Source: Bryoerythrophyllum caledonicum (taxonomy: Eukaryota; Streptophyta; Bryopsida; Pottiales; Pottiaceae). From it: 64,000 nt of DNA. Every line of letters starts with the position of its first letter. Within the stretch, counting starts at the first letter, position 1. The stretch is taken from NCBI GenBank assembly GCA_963971425.1, contig OZ020518.1, forward strand, positions 18,852,990 to 18,916,989. The letters run 5' to 3'. Position numbers and translations under genes: made by a program. Shown here one piece after another: positions 33,712 to 45,583 of this stretch. Under the pieces are notes generated by a model. The model was not told the DNA's origin and made no database searches. It saw only the letters and a program-made list of their open reading frames with translations.

Positions 33712-33750
33712 TGCCCAAATTCTTAAAGTCCCCCGAGGGGACTCTTGGGC
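33712..33750. repeat. Short hairpin GCCCAA...AGTCCCCC/GAGGGGACT...TTGGGC
   Basis: The centre AGTCCCCCGAGGGGACT is almost perfectly palindromic, and the flanks GCCCAA and TTGGGC pair. It resembles the GTCCCC/GGGGAC core of the hairpin at 6202-6282. Confidence 0.55.
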
Positions 33751-35944
33751 CTTAGGAGATTACTATTGTGCTATGAACTATGTAGAAACCCAATTTTGAA
33801 ACATTTTCTATTATCTAAAATTATTTTTGCTAATAAATAATGCTTCACTTTGTGATGACCAATATATGACCAAAGTTTTTATAAAAACTTCATATCACCT
33901 TTTTCAAAAGTGGATAAGGACTTCTCTTCTTACATGAATATGAGGTGGTGACACAATGATGCCCATTGATAATTATAGTATAAATTGTAATTTGAGTTGG
34001 TTATTAAAATAAAAAGTGCACAACCAAGGTTTGTTCTTTTACAATGTGCCTCAAAACTATGTAGGAAATTAATTTTGTAACAATACGATTTCTGCTAATA
34101 AACTATGTTTTATTTTCATTTGGATTTTTAAATTGGCCGTGTTTGCCTGCATGAGTGTCGGATGGGGCCTCTATCGTATTGTTAGAGGGACCATTTTCCT
34201 TGACAAAGTGAATTTACTATCTTTTTTACAGTGATGAGCCATCCACTCTATTGCGTGTTTATAGCACCGCCGCATACTTTGATAGAGCCAAGAAGTCTTG
34301 AACCAAGAGGGGCAAAAATGCGTATGTGTCTCAAAACTCACCACAACAAATTTCTTTTCGTCTTCTGCCACCAACTCGGGCTTGAGCAACACCAGAGGTT
34401 GTGGGCGATGTTTTGCATGAGTGCTTACCAGCATTGCGTATCTTCAAACCTTGCTCCAAGAACCATCAATATACAATATTTAGCTATGAACAACTTCACA
34501 CCACATTTTTCAAAAAAGAGAAACAGACTTTCCTTCTTACATGCACAAGAAGTGGTCACACAATGGTGCTCATTGCTAAATGATGTTATTAATTGTATTT
34601 GAGTTAATTTATAGTATGTAAAGTGCACTACCAAAGTTTGCACTTTTATATGGTGCTTTAGAACTATATGAAAACCCAATTTTAAAACATTTCTTTGTGC
34701 CTTATGAGATTTTCACTAATTTGTTATGCTCTATTGTTTTATGAACACTATAAGGCTTAAATTTTTTTAAGCCTCACATCACATTTATCCAAAATAGATT
34801 AGAGACTTATCTTCTTACATGCACATGAGGTGGTGACACAATGTGGGGCCTAATTGTTGTATACATTGTGATTAATTTAATTTTTATATAAAATTTTTAC
34901 ACCTTTGTTTAGTGTCTTAAAACTATTGTATGTGAAAAATGAAATTGGAAACATTACCTACAATCTTATATGATGTCCACTAATAAATTATGATTCATTT
35001 TTTAATGACAAATATAGGTCTTAATCTTTTTTTAAACTTCACATCACATTTTAAAAAAAAGGGTAGGACTTATCTTCCTACATGACGTGAGGTGTTGACA
35101 CAATGGTAGCCATTGATAATAGTAAAAATCTTGATTGAGTTAGGTTTAAAAATAGATGGTGCACTACTAAAGATTGCATTGTTATATAGTGCCTCAGAAC
35201 TATGTGCAAACCCAATCTTGAAGCATTACATATTATCTTATGATTTCGACTAATATATTATGCTCTATATTTTAATGACCAATAAATGACTTAAGTTTTA
35301 ATAAACTTCACTTCACACTTCTCAAATTGGCATTTGCTCAACAAAAGACATTTTTCACATGACAATTGTATGCTGCGTTTTTGTGTGCAATGGCTCCTCG
35401 AAACGTTTTGTTGCTTCTAATAAAAGAAATTGAATTAAAATAATACACATGTTAAATGCAATGTTGTTACAACAAAGTGCTTTGATGATTGTAGGTATTT
35501 CCATTGAACTCTCCAATGATGATGAAAGTTTGTGAACTTAATTGACTTTTGCATTTACATACGTTTCCTTCACTGAGGATTGTCCTTGCTTCAATTATTC
35601 TTCTACTGTAAGCCTAATTTTGGTGAAAGGTAAAGAGCTTTGAGAGAATGTGTTTTCTTCCTTTCTTTTCTTTTCTTTTCTACAATGGATCCACAAAATA
35701 AACATTGTGCCATTTTAAGTTATCATTTTACAAATGCAAAAAACTTCAAATTTTTTGCTACATCCTTCTATCTTGTGTGATATTTATATATGAGAATTAA
35801 GAATGATTGTTTAAAGATTTTAATAAATGTATCTTCTACGGGAAAAAAATCACTTAGAGTGAAAATGAAAATCATATTTTATGTTTTGAGAAACACAATC
35901 ATGATCTATTTCCCTTTCCCTTTTCATTGTCGCAAGTTTTTATT

Positions 35945-36440
35945 TTAACCTCTAAAAGACCGGGCTTTGTGCTTCACAAAAACCACCCCAAAACTGCCAC
36001 TTTGACATGAGATATTATAAGACTAATTAAAACATCCGCTTGCTATTTTCAACCTTAGGATCTTCAAGTTAACTACTAAAAGAAGACATCCAAAAAATTT
36101 CGTAAAAGTTGATTGTGCAGATTGTAAGATTCGTGCATTTGAAAATTGAAAATTTGTTTTTTTCCATTGTGCCGGGATAAGGCCACCGTACTTTGACCCA
36201 AGATTATGGCATATTTTCCACTACACATTGCATAAGCTCAATGGATCTATGTTCTACCTTTTGTTAGGTCATTGCACGCCAAAAATCACAAGTAATGGAG
36301 GTGTTTACAATAAGAAAAATGGGCCTTCAACGACTAGGGGTATAAAAAGTGGCCCTTACTTTGGAAAGCAATTTTATTTTTTAATTAGAGATATAATTGT
36401 TGGATCTTAAATCCGAACGGTGAATAGAATTATTGTGACT
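35945..36440 (+). repeat. Dispersed repeat family B, copy 1
   Basis: It contains TTCACAAAAACCACCCCAAAACTGCC, CAACCTTAGGATCTTCAA, CACTACACATTGCA, GGTCATTGCACGCCAAAAATC (shown only as landmark parts) and ACTAGGGGTATAAAAAGT. The same order is seen at 51955-52400, and part of it is reversed at 59930-60110. It is non-coding. Confidence 0.65.
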
Positions 36441-37529
36441 TATTCTAAAAATAAAATATTTTTTTTCCTAAAAAAATAAAATCCTTAATTTCTATGCGTA
36501 TCTAAGTGAAAACAATGAAGGTTGTCAAGAACTTTCCTTCACTGATACCCGCCTCAAAAAAGTACAGTAGTCAACTCTAGAGTAGCACTGTTCATCTCTA
36601 TAGTACCCTACCCATCTACCAAAAGGAACATGCTTCTTATGTTTGAAGCACCATAATTTTTTCCCTATAAGTTCAGAAAAAGAATAAAAAATTCCTCGCA
36701 ATGGTAACCCATACTGCTATTCTCACTAAAAAAACTTCAAGACCTTATCTTAAAAAATGGATTTTAAGGAGCCTGCCCAAAATCAATTTGTATCCCACAT
36801 GTAAAAATGGACCTCTAGGGGTTAAAGATTTTTTTTCTAAATTTTTCTCAGGCGACCCCACCATGTTACTACACTGGTGAAACTTACCACTTATTTGCAA
36901 TGACACACTCCAAGTCACCGCTCTTGTTGTGAGGTGGAGGATATTATTTCCGTAAAGGACTTTTGGTGGTTTTGTACAAATGTACCTATGTTTGATTCCT
37001 AGTTCCTAATCTAATTACCTTGTGGTTGATTGTGGAACGCAACATTATCAAAATGATGGGAAGTGACTGGTGGATCCTATGAGTACAAGAATGAAATACG
37101 GTACGCATCGGTTGGGTTTGGGCACTCTTTGTCAAATTAATTATTTTTTCCAATCCACAATAGTTCGGACACAACAAGTATCACTCAGGTGTCACATGAG
37201 CATTGTCTAGGTATTACATGGGTATGACCTTGGCATTACATGGATATGATCTTAGACAAATCCCTTATATTTTCCAATTTTTTTGGACAACCTCCATTTT
37301 GAATTAATAACTTGACCAACCTATAGGGTAGTCTACTTGAATATTATAAGGAACTACAAGGATTTACTTCACTAATTAAAAGAAAATCATAATACTAGAT
37401 ATTTTAGATTAAAAATTGGATTTGAACCTCTCAGTCAAAGTTCCAAAGATGGTTTATTTTTGTGGTGAATATCATTATTACAAAGTATGTTGCATGGCTT
37501 TAAAGAAAATAGTGTTCTCTACCTTATTA
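36441..37529. other. Spacer without recognisable genes
   Basis: Mixed AT-rich sequence. Short open frames (for example 37416-37622) have no recognisable content. Confidence 0.5.
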
Positions 37530-38274
37530 AGTAAACCCCCTCCCATAATTGACAAGTTAAGCAATGTGCATGTATGGAGAGAAAAATCAATAATACATTC
37601 ATTTTTTGGTAATTGCCGATAGAATTACAATTACAACCCAAGTGATATCATATTCTTATGATGAAATGTCAATGAGTTATAAATGATTAAATGTATTGCC
37701 ATGTTTAGCGGGTGGCTGCCAATAGATACCCCCCAAAAGCATCAACCAAAAGTAAGGGATCTTGACTTATAACAAGTCTCCATGTGGAGCTGAATGGGTG
37801 GTAATGGGATGAAAATTAGTTGGATATACCCCAAATTTATAAATGTTGGTTATGGGTTTTCGTTGGTTTTCACAGGGTTGCGTAATCCTTCTCATCCAAC
37901 CTTTCTTGAGAACTCTACTTGCCTATAACCTTCCCATAACCAACAAAAATCCATAGCCAACGCTTATAAAATTGGGGTATATCCAACCCTCTTCCATCCC
38001 GTTACCACCAACTCAGCTCCAAATGGAGGTTAGCTATTAGTCAAAACCCTTACTTTTGGTCGTTGGTTATGGGGGGTACCTACTACTGGCCACCCACTAA
38101 ACATGGCTACACAATTTGAAAATTCATAACTAATTCAGGTTTCATCGAAAAAATATGAAATCACTTGAGTTGGAATTGTAATTCTATTGGCTATCACTGA
38201 AAAATTACAGTATAATTATTTCCTCTCTCCATATGTGCACATTCCTTAACTTGTCGGTTTTAGGGGGGATTACC
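37530..38274. mobile_element. Long inverted-repeat (foldback) element, GGTAAWCCCC ends, copy 1
   Basis: About 745 bp whose halves are imperfect reverse complements. GACAAGTTAAGCAATGTGCA near the left pairs with TGCACATTCCTTAACTTGTC near the right, and CATGTTTAGCGGGTGG pairs with CCACCCACTAAACATG in the middle. The outer ends are AGTAAACCCCC and GGGGGGATTACC, with TTA on both sides. A 3-bp TTA target duplication and this structure suggest a PIF/Harbinger (Tourist-like) MITE. Confidence 0.7.
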
Positions 38275-38511
38275 TTAGTCTGAATGCAGTTTTGGAGCAG
38301 ATTAGAGAAGAAGTTGGTTCTCTTGCTGTCATTTGCAGTAGTTTCCACCAATCTTGCTTTGCAGTACACTTGAAGTAAAGGTATTAGCAGAATGGTCAGG
38401 GGAGTTATTGGATGTCATAAGCTGTAATCCAGCTTGTACAATAAGAGTCCTAAAGGAGATCAATATTTAATACATAAATGAAGTTGCAAATGAGTTAAAG
38501 ATTAGAAGCAG

Positions 38512-38750
38512 ACAGGCAAAACATCAATAAGTCCCTCACTTATGGACTGTGATGAGTCCACCACGGTGCGGATTGCCAGCTCCTGCCACAATGATTCTGC
38601 AATGTTACCTGACAAAACACAACAGACACTTCAAGTGTTGGTTTGAAAATACAATAAAATCCAGTCTTTAATATGCATACCCCTTTCGTGATCCATATAT
38701 AAATTATTAAACATTTCATCCACAGGCCGGATAAACTCTTTCACTCTCTT
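38512..38750 (-). CDS. Probable exon pair of an unidentified gene
   Basis: Minus strand: after CCTCACAG the segment 38750-38681 encodes KRVKEFIRPVDEMFNNLYM then DHERG, ending at a donor GGGG|TATGC-type site (GTATGC at 38680). A 72-base intron ends TTTGTCAG at 38609. The next exon (38608 to about 38540) encodes NIAESLWQELAIRTVVDSS, with a donor-like GTGAGG at 38539, or runs on to TAA at 38512. The two exons join in frame. I do not recognise the family. Upstream exons would lie beyond the MITE at 38768-39371, which could sit in an intron, but none were identified. It could also be a gene relic. Confidence 0.4.
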
Positions 38751-38767
38751 CTGTGAGGGGTGGTTTA

Positions 38768-39371
38768 GGGCCGCTTCACACTATGCCCAAGTTGAGAGGC
38801 CGACCGTCAAAATGAGTGGCCAAACTATGGCGAGAGGCCAAACTTTTTTGCCAAAAAAATACATTAATTAATATAGATTGAAGATTTGGCCGGTCGTGGT
38901 GTGAAGCCCCAAAGGCCAAGTCCAAAGTCCAAACCCCATATCATTATGCCGAAAAAAATCAGCCAATAAATATCAGCCAAAAAAATCAGCAAAAAAAAAT
39001 CAGCCAAAAAAATCAGCCAATAAATATCAGCCAAAAAAATCAGCAAAAAAAAATCAGCCAAAAAAATCAGCCCAAAAATTTGGTCTCTTTCATCTAACGG
39101 TCTAGATCTTGTCACTTTTTGATTATTTTAATAAATAAATTCGACAGACTCTCAATTGTAGTTTGGGTCGACCAAAATGGGCGACCCAAGTTTTGCTCAA
39201 GAGGCCGTCGCTTTGGCGCCAAACAACCCAAAAGTGTTGCCATGTAGGACGACGGCCTTTAGAGTTTGGGCACAAGTGTGAAGGCCCAAAGTCCGGACTT
39301 TGGCCATTCTAGCAATCTCATTGGTGGAAATCGACGGCCTCTCGACTTGGCCACCAAGTGTGAAGCGGCCT
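38768..39371. mobile_element. Tourist-like MITE, GGGCCGCTTCACAC ends, copy 1
   Basis: 604 bp with terminal inverted repeats GGGCCGCTTCACAC / GTGTGAAGCGGCCT and TTA duplicated on both sides (38765-38767 and 39372-39374). A 3-bp TTA target duplication is the hallmark of PIF/Harbinger. The interior has a simple run of AAAAAATCAGCC and AATAAATATCAGCC units at about 38950-39075. The 83-codon frame across that run is an artefact. Confidence 0.85.
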
Positions 39372-39374
39372 TTA

Positions 39375-40684
39375 CACTAGTGACCAAGAGCCATGACCAA
39401 GGAAAATGGATTAGTTCCATGGTCACACTTCATGGGCACACTTCGTAAAAATGTAATTTTTAAAGCCCTTGGGCCTCTTATTAAGTGTAAACCAAACTTG
39501 GACCGGGAGGAATGACCATGTACTAAAAAGTGGGCGTGCTGATTTTTTTAATGAATGCCTAAAAAGGGCAGTTTTGCCTAAAAAAGAAAAAAGAAAACAA
39601 GCGGATATGACAAAATACAACAAGAATCGAGGCACACAAGACAAATGAGGGAATGATAGAAGGAAAGCAATGACCTTTTCTACTTCAAGTTCAAAGTGTA
39701 ACGGTATGAGGTAATAAAGGGTGGCCACCATTGTATCTACAGTAACGTTGGGCCCCCTCAATTTTTTAAAATTAATTATAACTATAATTATAAAAAAAGG
39801 CATTTCAGGCCCATGGTCTCCTCGTTCAGCAATGAGAGAACCCTTTTTGCCTCTCTCGCCGCAAAATCCGGGGGACCTTCCAACATTATCCACTAGGCAT
39901 GTTTCTAGGCCCTTTTAGGACCTCAAATCCTTTAGTCGCTTTTCTTTTTTCCTCGTAGTGTAAACCCAAGACATTCCGGGACGAGTTGATGGAGCCAATC
40001 ACAGATTTTAGAGGTGCATGGGAGGAGTTCTTGGTCCGTAGTGTAAATCGCCCCTAACCCTTTAACCCTATAGCAACAAGGCAACTTGTTTTGGACGCCT
40101 GACCCACAAAAAGCCGTAGATTAGGTGGTTGCGGAGTGGAGATCACGACACACAACTAAGAGATGGTACACGTTTTGCCGTTGGAGGCCGACGAGGAATT
40201 TAAACTAGCATGCAAGGCCACATTTTGCTGCAATTGAATCAAAACCGACTAAACTCGGATAGATTCTACGCATTTTGGAGACGAGTGACCAAAGTGAGGT
40301 CGCTAAGATTCCTCCATCATCGCTCAAGGATTAAGGCCTGTGAGAGATTTTTGCCTGGACAAATCTGTGGGCGTAATAAATTATGGAGAACATCATCTAC
40401 ACAATGGGTACATTTCATTGCGACCCCACTTCAAGGAAATCACCGTAGTTCACCAATGCATGTATGGATTTTGGTGGCATCCGTCCCAGTAGATGCTCAT
40501 CTTGCTCTCCCTCTAAACTATCCTCAATTTCTCCTTGGAGGTTAACAGAGCTTGCAATGCTTGCTATTGAGGTTAACGTGCCCAAAACAACCCAAAAATG
40601 GTTGCTTGTCCTTGAAGGGTTAAACCTACTATTACTACATAGATGGCTTTCTATATTACAATCCAAACAATGACAAGGAGATAA
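39375..40684. other. Spacer with weak open frames
   Basis: Mixed composition. The 39423-39893 and 40210-40545 open frames have no recognisable domain and no exon-like boundaries that I could support. Confidence 0.4.
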
Positions 40685-41026
40685 GGTAAACCCCAATAAG
40701 CGACAAGTTAAGCAATGTGCATATATGTAGAGCAGAAGTAATATTACATTCAATTTGGAGTGATAGCCAATGGAATTACAAATTTAAGCCAAATGAATCC
40801 ATATTTTTCCAATGAATTGGTTATGAATTTTCAAAGTATGCTGCTATTTTACACCGGTGGCCACCATTAGGTATTCCCAATAAGCACCAACCAAAAGTAA
40901 GGGTTCCCCACTGATAGCAATCCTCCATTTGGAATTGAATGGGTGGTAATGGGATGGAAGTGGTTTAGATTTACCCCAATTTTATAGCTGCAAATTCCTG
41001 AATCTGGTTGGTTTTAGGGGATTACC
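40685..41026. mobile_element. GGTAAACCCC inverted-repeat element, copy 2
   Basis: 342 bp starting GGTAAACCCCAATAAGCGAC and ending TTTTAGGGGATTACC. It matches the first half and the very end of the element at 37530 (GACAAGTTAAGCAATGTGCA, CACCAACCAAAAGTAAGGG, GAATGGGTGGTAATGGGATG). It is an internally deleted family member. Confidence 0.7.
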
Positions 41027-41231
41027 GTAGGTATGGTTGGTTGGTGTGAAACCACCACTTGACATCAAACCGATATATGTGTATAACAACCTTTGCTTTC
41101 AGGGAGAAATGTCACTCAAAAGTACATGTCTTATGTTTTATAACGTCAAAAGATAAGCCATATAACTGAACAGTATATTTCTGCCCATAAAGGAAGGGTA
41201 GTTGTACATGGTACAATTTTATATTTGGTGG

Positions 41232-41320
41232 TAGTTCCAGAGCTACAAAGAATAGTTCACATTGATAGTTCACATTGATAGTTCACATTGATAGTTCCAG
41301 AGCTACAAAGAATAGTTCAC
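41232..41320 (+). repeat. Local duplication with a 13-bp triplication
   Basis: TAGTTCCAGAGCTACAAAG followed by AATAGTTCAC occurs at 41232 and again at 41292. Between them the unit ATAGTTCACATTG is repeated three times, consistent with replication slippage. Confidence 0.85.
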
Positions 41321-43789
41321 AGAGAGCTTCTTTCTAATGCTGTAAACAATGGGGGTATTCAAAAGCTACCAAATCAGTGGCTGGCTTTCATCCAGGAGCC
41401 CCTGACTTGTTGTAATGGCATCCAGTCACTCAGCTACCCATCAAAATCCTTAATTATTTTCCATCTTGCAACTATACCCAGTGCTTTGAACACCCTTTAT
41501 GACTCAGATAATTTCAACCAGAGGAGAAACTGCAGTTAAGTCTGAGCAGGTTGTGTGCAGAGTGATGTGACTCACATCATTCCCGCGGTCACTTTGGTAC
41601 AACTCTACGATAAACTTCCAAATGGGAGGGTGCTTCTGTTGCTATTGTGTGCAGTGCGTAGTAATGAGCATTCAATCTCCACCTAAAATGCATTAAATCC
41701 ACATCATGTTGATGAACACATGATGGTCTCCAGGGGGTACGCCCTGGGGGAGAAGCAGCAATGACTAAGACTTGGCGTAGCAACTCACAATTGAATGCAA
41801 TTAAAGCCACAAACAGGTCCATAATCACACACATTCACACGTCTGGTTACAAATGTTGTCATACACATGAGAGCGCTAAGTTATCACAGCACCAGGACAA
41901 AGTCACAGAGCGTGGTGTTTTCACGGCTGTAAGTTTAACCATGCTCTTGTATGTATCATGTGTTGAGTACCGCAGTTAGTGCCATGAACTGAAATAAACT
42001 TAGCATTCAATGTATGTATCCTACATCATTCCGGGTCACCATCATGCCTGCAAAACATAAATACGACTTGGACCTTATTTTTCATTTTTTCATTTTATTA
42101 AAATCAATAGCAATGAGAAGGATTTCATGCAATATACAACCAGACTTTTCAAGAAGTGTGAAAGATTTTATACTTCGACAATTGAATTGCGGATATCTAT
42201 GGAGAAAGGTGATTATGAATAAGTTTCAATATTTAATGTCTTAAGATCATAGTGGTATCCATAAACGTTCCAATCATATAGTTTACATAATGAACTTTAT
42301 GAAGTTTCACCTCAAAACATATTAATAATCTAATAAGGTTAAATTGTTTACAAATATAAAACCAAACAAATGCTTATTCCACATAAGAGGAACAAACATC
42401 TTTAAAGCTCCTTTCAAGAACATGATTTGAGCATTAGGTAGAAATCAAAGTTAGGGACTTTCAACTTAAATACATTTTAGTGTGGAATTGGACAAAATAT
42501 ACAACATGAAGTTCAATACTTATTTTTAAAAAATTTAATGATTACCACATCAAGAAAAAAATAGGAACAGTTTTTGGATGAAATGTATGAAATACACTTG
42601 TTGTAATCTAGTGAGATTGTGATTGGTTGTGTAAAGGGATGAGCTTATTTTTCAAAAGTGAGACCGTTGAAAACTTAGTCCAATGAGATGTCACTGAGAA
42701 GCTAAGTCAGAACAACATGCCAACATGGGCAGCACCACAATTCAAAGTATGATGTAGGAGTATTATTATATCATCTAGTTATAACCGATATAAATCCGTC
42801 AACTGTAGCATTAACCAGCTGACACCATGTTGTTCAGAGAGTCAGACCCAATTAAAGAGATGGCAATTATTTGAAGGATTATTGGCTGACAGTTCTTAAG
42901 TGCCCTGCGTTGGCTTCATCTCCGTCTCTCGTTCTGACCCCATCACATGAGCAGTTCTTAACGTGAGCGATGGGGGCCATGTGGCGAAGCACTGACTCCA
43001 CCAGGAAAGATGCCGCTAATACCATACAACGAATGATCGACACTGCATATAGCATGTGAAAACACAACACCTTTGAACACAACCAAGCCCTAAAAGAGTT
43101 TTCCAAAAAGTCAGATTTCATCATTACGAAAAGTTTTCAGTTGGCTGAAATACAACTCTCACCATCTCAGGCTAACTGCACATGAGTTGCATAGCCTAAT
43201 TTTTCCAAGTTGAAAACGAAACACCCAGCTCTTTACTACACTAACAAGCTGGGACTACTACACTAGTCTGTCCTCAAGCAATATCACATCGCCAAAGAGC
43301 AGTCATATTTCACTGTAAGACTACCGCTTTCCCAAAGTAACCCGGAAATCCACTAGATCAAAAACCGGTTAGTGCTCGAGTAAAACAGTACTACTACTAC
43401 TAATCACGGTAGAAAGCTTACTCGACTAACGAACCTGCTGCTGCAGCATTTCGCATCACTCCAACAGGTGGTGCAAAGAGAGAATGACAGACCAAAAATC
43501 CTGGAGCCTGGAATCTATCCTAAGGAACTCAACCCATGGATTTGAACCCCAACCTACACATCACCAGTCCCATGGCGCTCAACAAAGACATCATACATTT
43601 CATAAGGTTTATATAATATCTAGCTATATATAAAATATGTATGTATGCCTACAGGCGATCCCATCTCAAAGGATGCAATATCCACTACGATGTAGCATCA
43701 GTTGGATCATCCATCCAGGGAGATGGCACGTCACGTGAAAGAACTAGACCCCACACATCTCTACTTCATACCGATTACCACCCAGCACC
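41321..43789. other. Region downstream of the DRB gene
   Basis: No recognisable coding sequence. The part next to the DRB stop codon (about 43136-43789) has a balanced composition and probably includes the 3' untranslated region. Confidence 0.45.
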
Positions 43790-45583
43790 TTACAGGCTCA
43801 GCTGGCTGAGAACTTGGCGTGTGGCAGCTTCACCCTCGGTTTCCGCATCATCTGGTTCCGCTGGGCGACGGGGTGGAGCAGCGCACGCCATCACTGCTGG
43901 GCGCAACACTACTGGCATGGCTGCCCCCCTTGCCTGCATCGTTGTGGGTGGGTGCAAGTTGCTCCACCAGTTATGAGAAGATCCAGAACCTGACCAAGAC
44001 ATAGGGTTGTACGACCCATGAACCACGGCAGACCCATGCTGCTCCTTGTCATGTGAAACATCAGCGTCCCGGCTTGACTTGGAACTCTCCCCACGCAGCC
44101 ATTCGTCCTCGTCTCGCTGGTGATCATCGTATGGAACTGGCACTTCATGCCTGCTATCCCTGCGAATTGGCACCGGCCGGAGGTTCACAGGAGCAGCATG
44201 TCGACCACCAAAATTGCTCGCTCCGATGGCTCGCTCCACTGCCCTCTTCGCTATAGCAGCATCCCGGATTGCATTCGCATCTCGAAGACCTGTGGGATCC
44301 CGGTGCCCTGACACATCTCGGATAATAACCGAGGAGGAACCTGGCCGCGAGGGACCTAGGGAACGGTAAGCAGGAGGTGGTAGAGCACCCACGTTGGAAT
44401 GAGACTGACTGCGCATGTGCCGCTGCTGCTGCTCGTTTGGCATCTCAGGTACCCAAGACCCAGAGTGACTTTGGCCTAGCAGAGTTGAGCCTGTCTGCAA
44501 TCCTTCCCTCGAAGACATAGATCTCAATCTGATGGGAATCACGCTGCCGGAAGGATTCTGGGCGCCCTGAGGCAGCTGCTGCGTCTCTTTGCCGTAATGT
44601 TGTGCCAACGCCCTTGCGATCGTCATCTGCTCTTGCTCATCACTCACCTGTGTCTCAGTTGGCAACGATACAACTCTCCCTTGATTTGCAACTGAAAACA
44701 CAAAAGCACAGCACTCAGTGTCAGATGAGAAACAGAAATAAGCATGTAGCATCTTAAGAGACAGAGCCAACTGAAAAACTACGGAAGGATATCAACCATG
44801 CAAAGCCTCTAAATACTTGGCTAACAGTCGTGTATCCTACAGAACACATCACAGCAAGCTCAAACTAGTATAAGAAGAAGCGCAGACGCGAGTTAATTTC
44901 GAAATATCTGCTGCTGTAAACAACTATGTGCCCTGCCGCTGCATACTAGCTAGAGACTGCCTTCGCCGCTACCCACTTCAAAAGATGCGTTCTGTGCGGG
45001 AACTTACATTGCTTGAGCGCAGACCAAGCAGCCATGGCTGCATTCTTCTCAGCTTGTTTTTTGGTTTTCGCAGCTTCCCCGTGAAAAGTCATCGAGGCTA
45101 CCTCCACTGTACATGTAAAGACGGGTAGATGCCCAGGACCGGATCGAATGGTTGCATAAAGGGGAAGAGAGACACCTGCTCTTTGAGCCGTCTCTTGAAG
45201 CAAGTTTTTGCACACACCCGTTTCATCCTGCATTTCACGCCGAGAACGTCAGACAGGCAATCAAACTAGAAATAAGCTAACCTTGATACACCGCATCATA
45301 ATAGCAGGACCAACTCTCATCGGACTAACCGACTCACAAGAATGCGTGCTGCCAAGGACTGAGAAGGGCCGCGCCGCGACAGCGTGTTGAGCGCCACTTC
45401 GGCTGCGGCGTGCTCCGCCTGCCGCAACGTGTTGCAATAATTAGGGCTTTCGAAAACCTCCCCATTGAAGTTCACGGTCGCCTTGAACCGCGGTGCATGG
45501 TCAGGGCCCTCTCTGATGCATGCATACGCAGGCAGATTGAAGCAGCTCCTCTGAGCAAGCTCTTGAAGCTGGTTCTTGTACAT
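43790..45583 (-). CDS. Double-stranded RNA-binding protein, DRB2/3/5 type, three exons
   Basis: Exon 1 is 45583-45338, exon 2 is 45227-45008 and exon 3 is 44691-43790 (TAA), giving 1368 bases and 455 residues. Introns start CTT|GTGAGT and AAT|GTAAGT and end TGCAG and TTTTCAG, and the phases agree. Two dsRNA-binding domains are clear: residues 1-75 (MYKNQLQELAQRSCFNLPAY, FKATVNFNGE, AEHAAAEVALNTLS) and about 83-152 (DETGVCKNLLQETAQRAG, PVFTCTVEVA, KKQAEKNAAMAAWSALKQ). The C-terminal half is low complexity (Ser, Arg, Pro) and ends near MPVVLRPAVMACAAPPRRP, a motif like that in plant DRB2. Family members bind dsRNA in small-RNA pathways with Dicer-like partners. Start: the ATG at 45583 gives the family N-terminus. 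In-frame ATGs at 45595 and upstream would add a few residues. It appears intact. Confidence 0.92.

Larger units (their letters stand above)
30800..35330 (+). repeat. Degenerate tandem repeat, unit about 260-280 bp
   Basis: The landmark CTTCACATCACATTTTTCAAAA, then CTTCTCTTCTTACATGCA, GAGGTGGTGACACAATGG and CCCATTGATAATTGTTG recur near 30820, 31950, 32403, 32658, 33890, 34490, 34769 and 35034, each followed by a TTATATAGTGCCTCA...CTATGTGGAAACCCAATTTTGAAACAT block. Adjacent clean copies are spaced 255-280 bp apart. Larger gaps hold inserted repeats, including a family A copy at about 32805-33480. The divergence suggests an old satellite. Confidence 0.75.
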
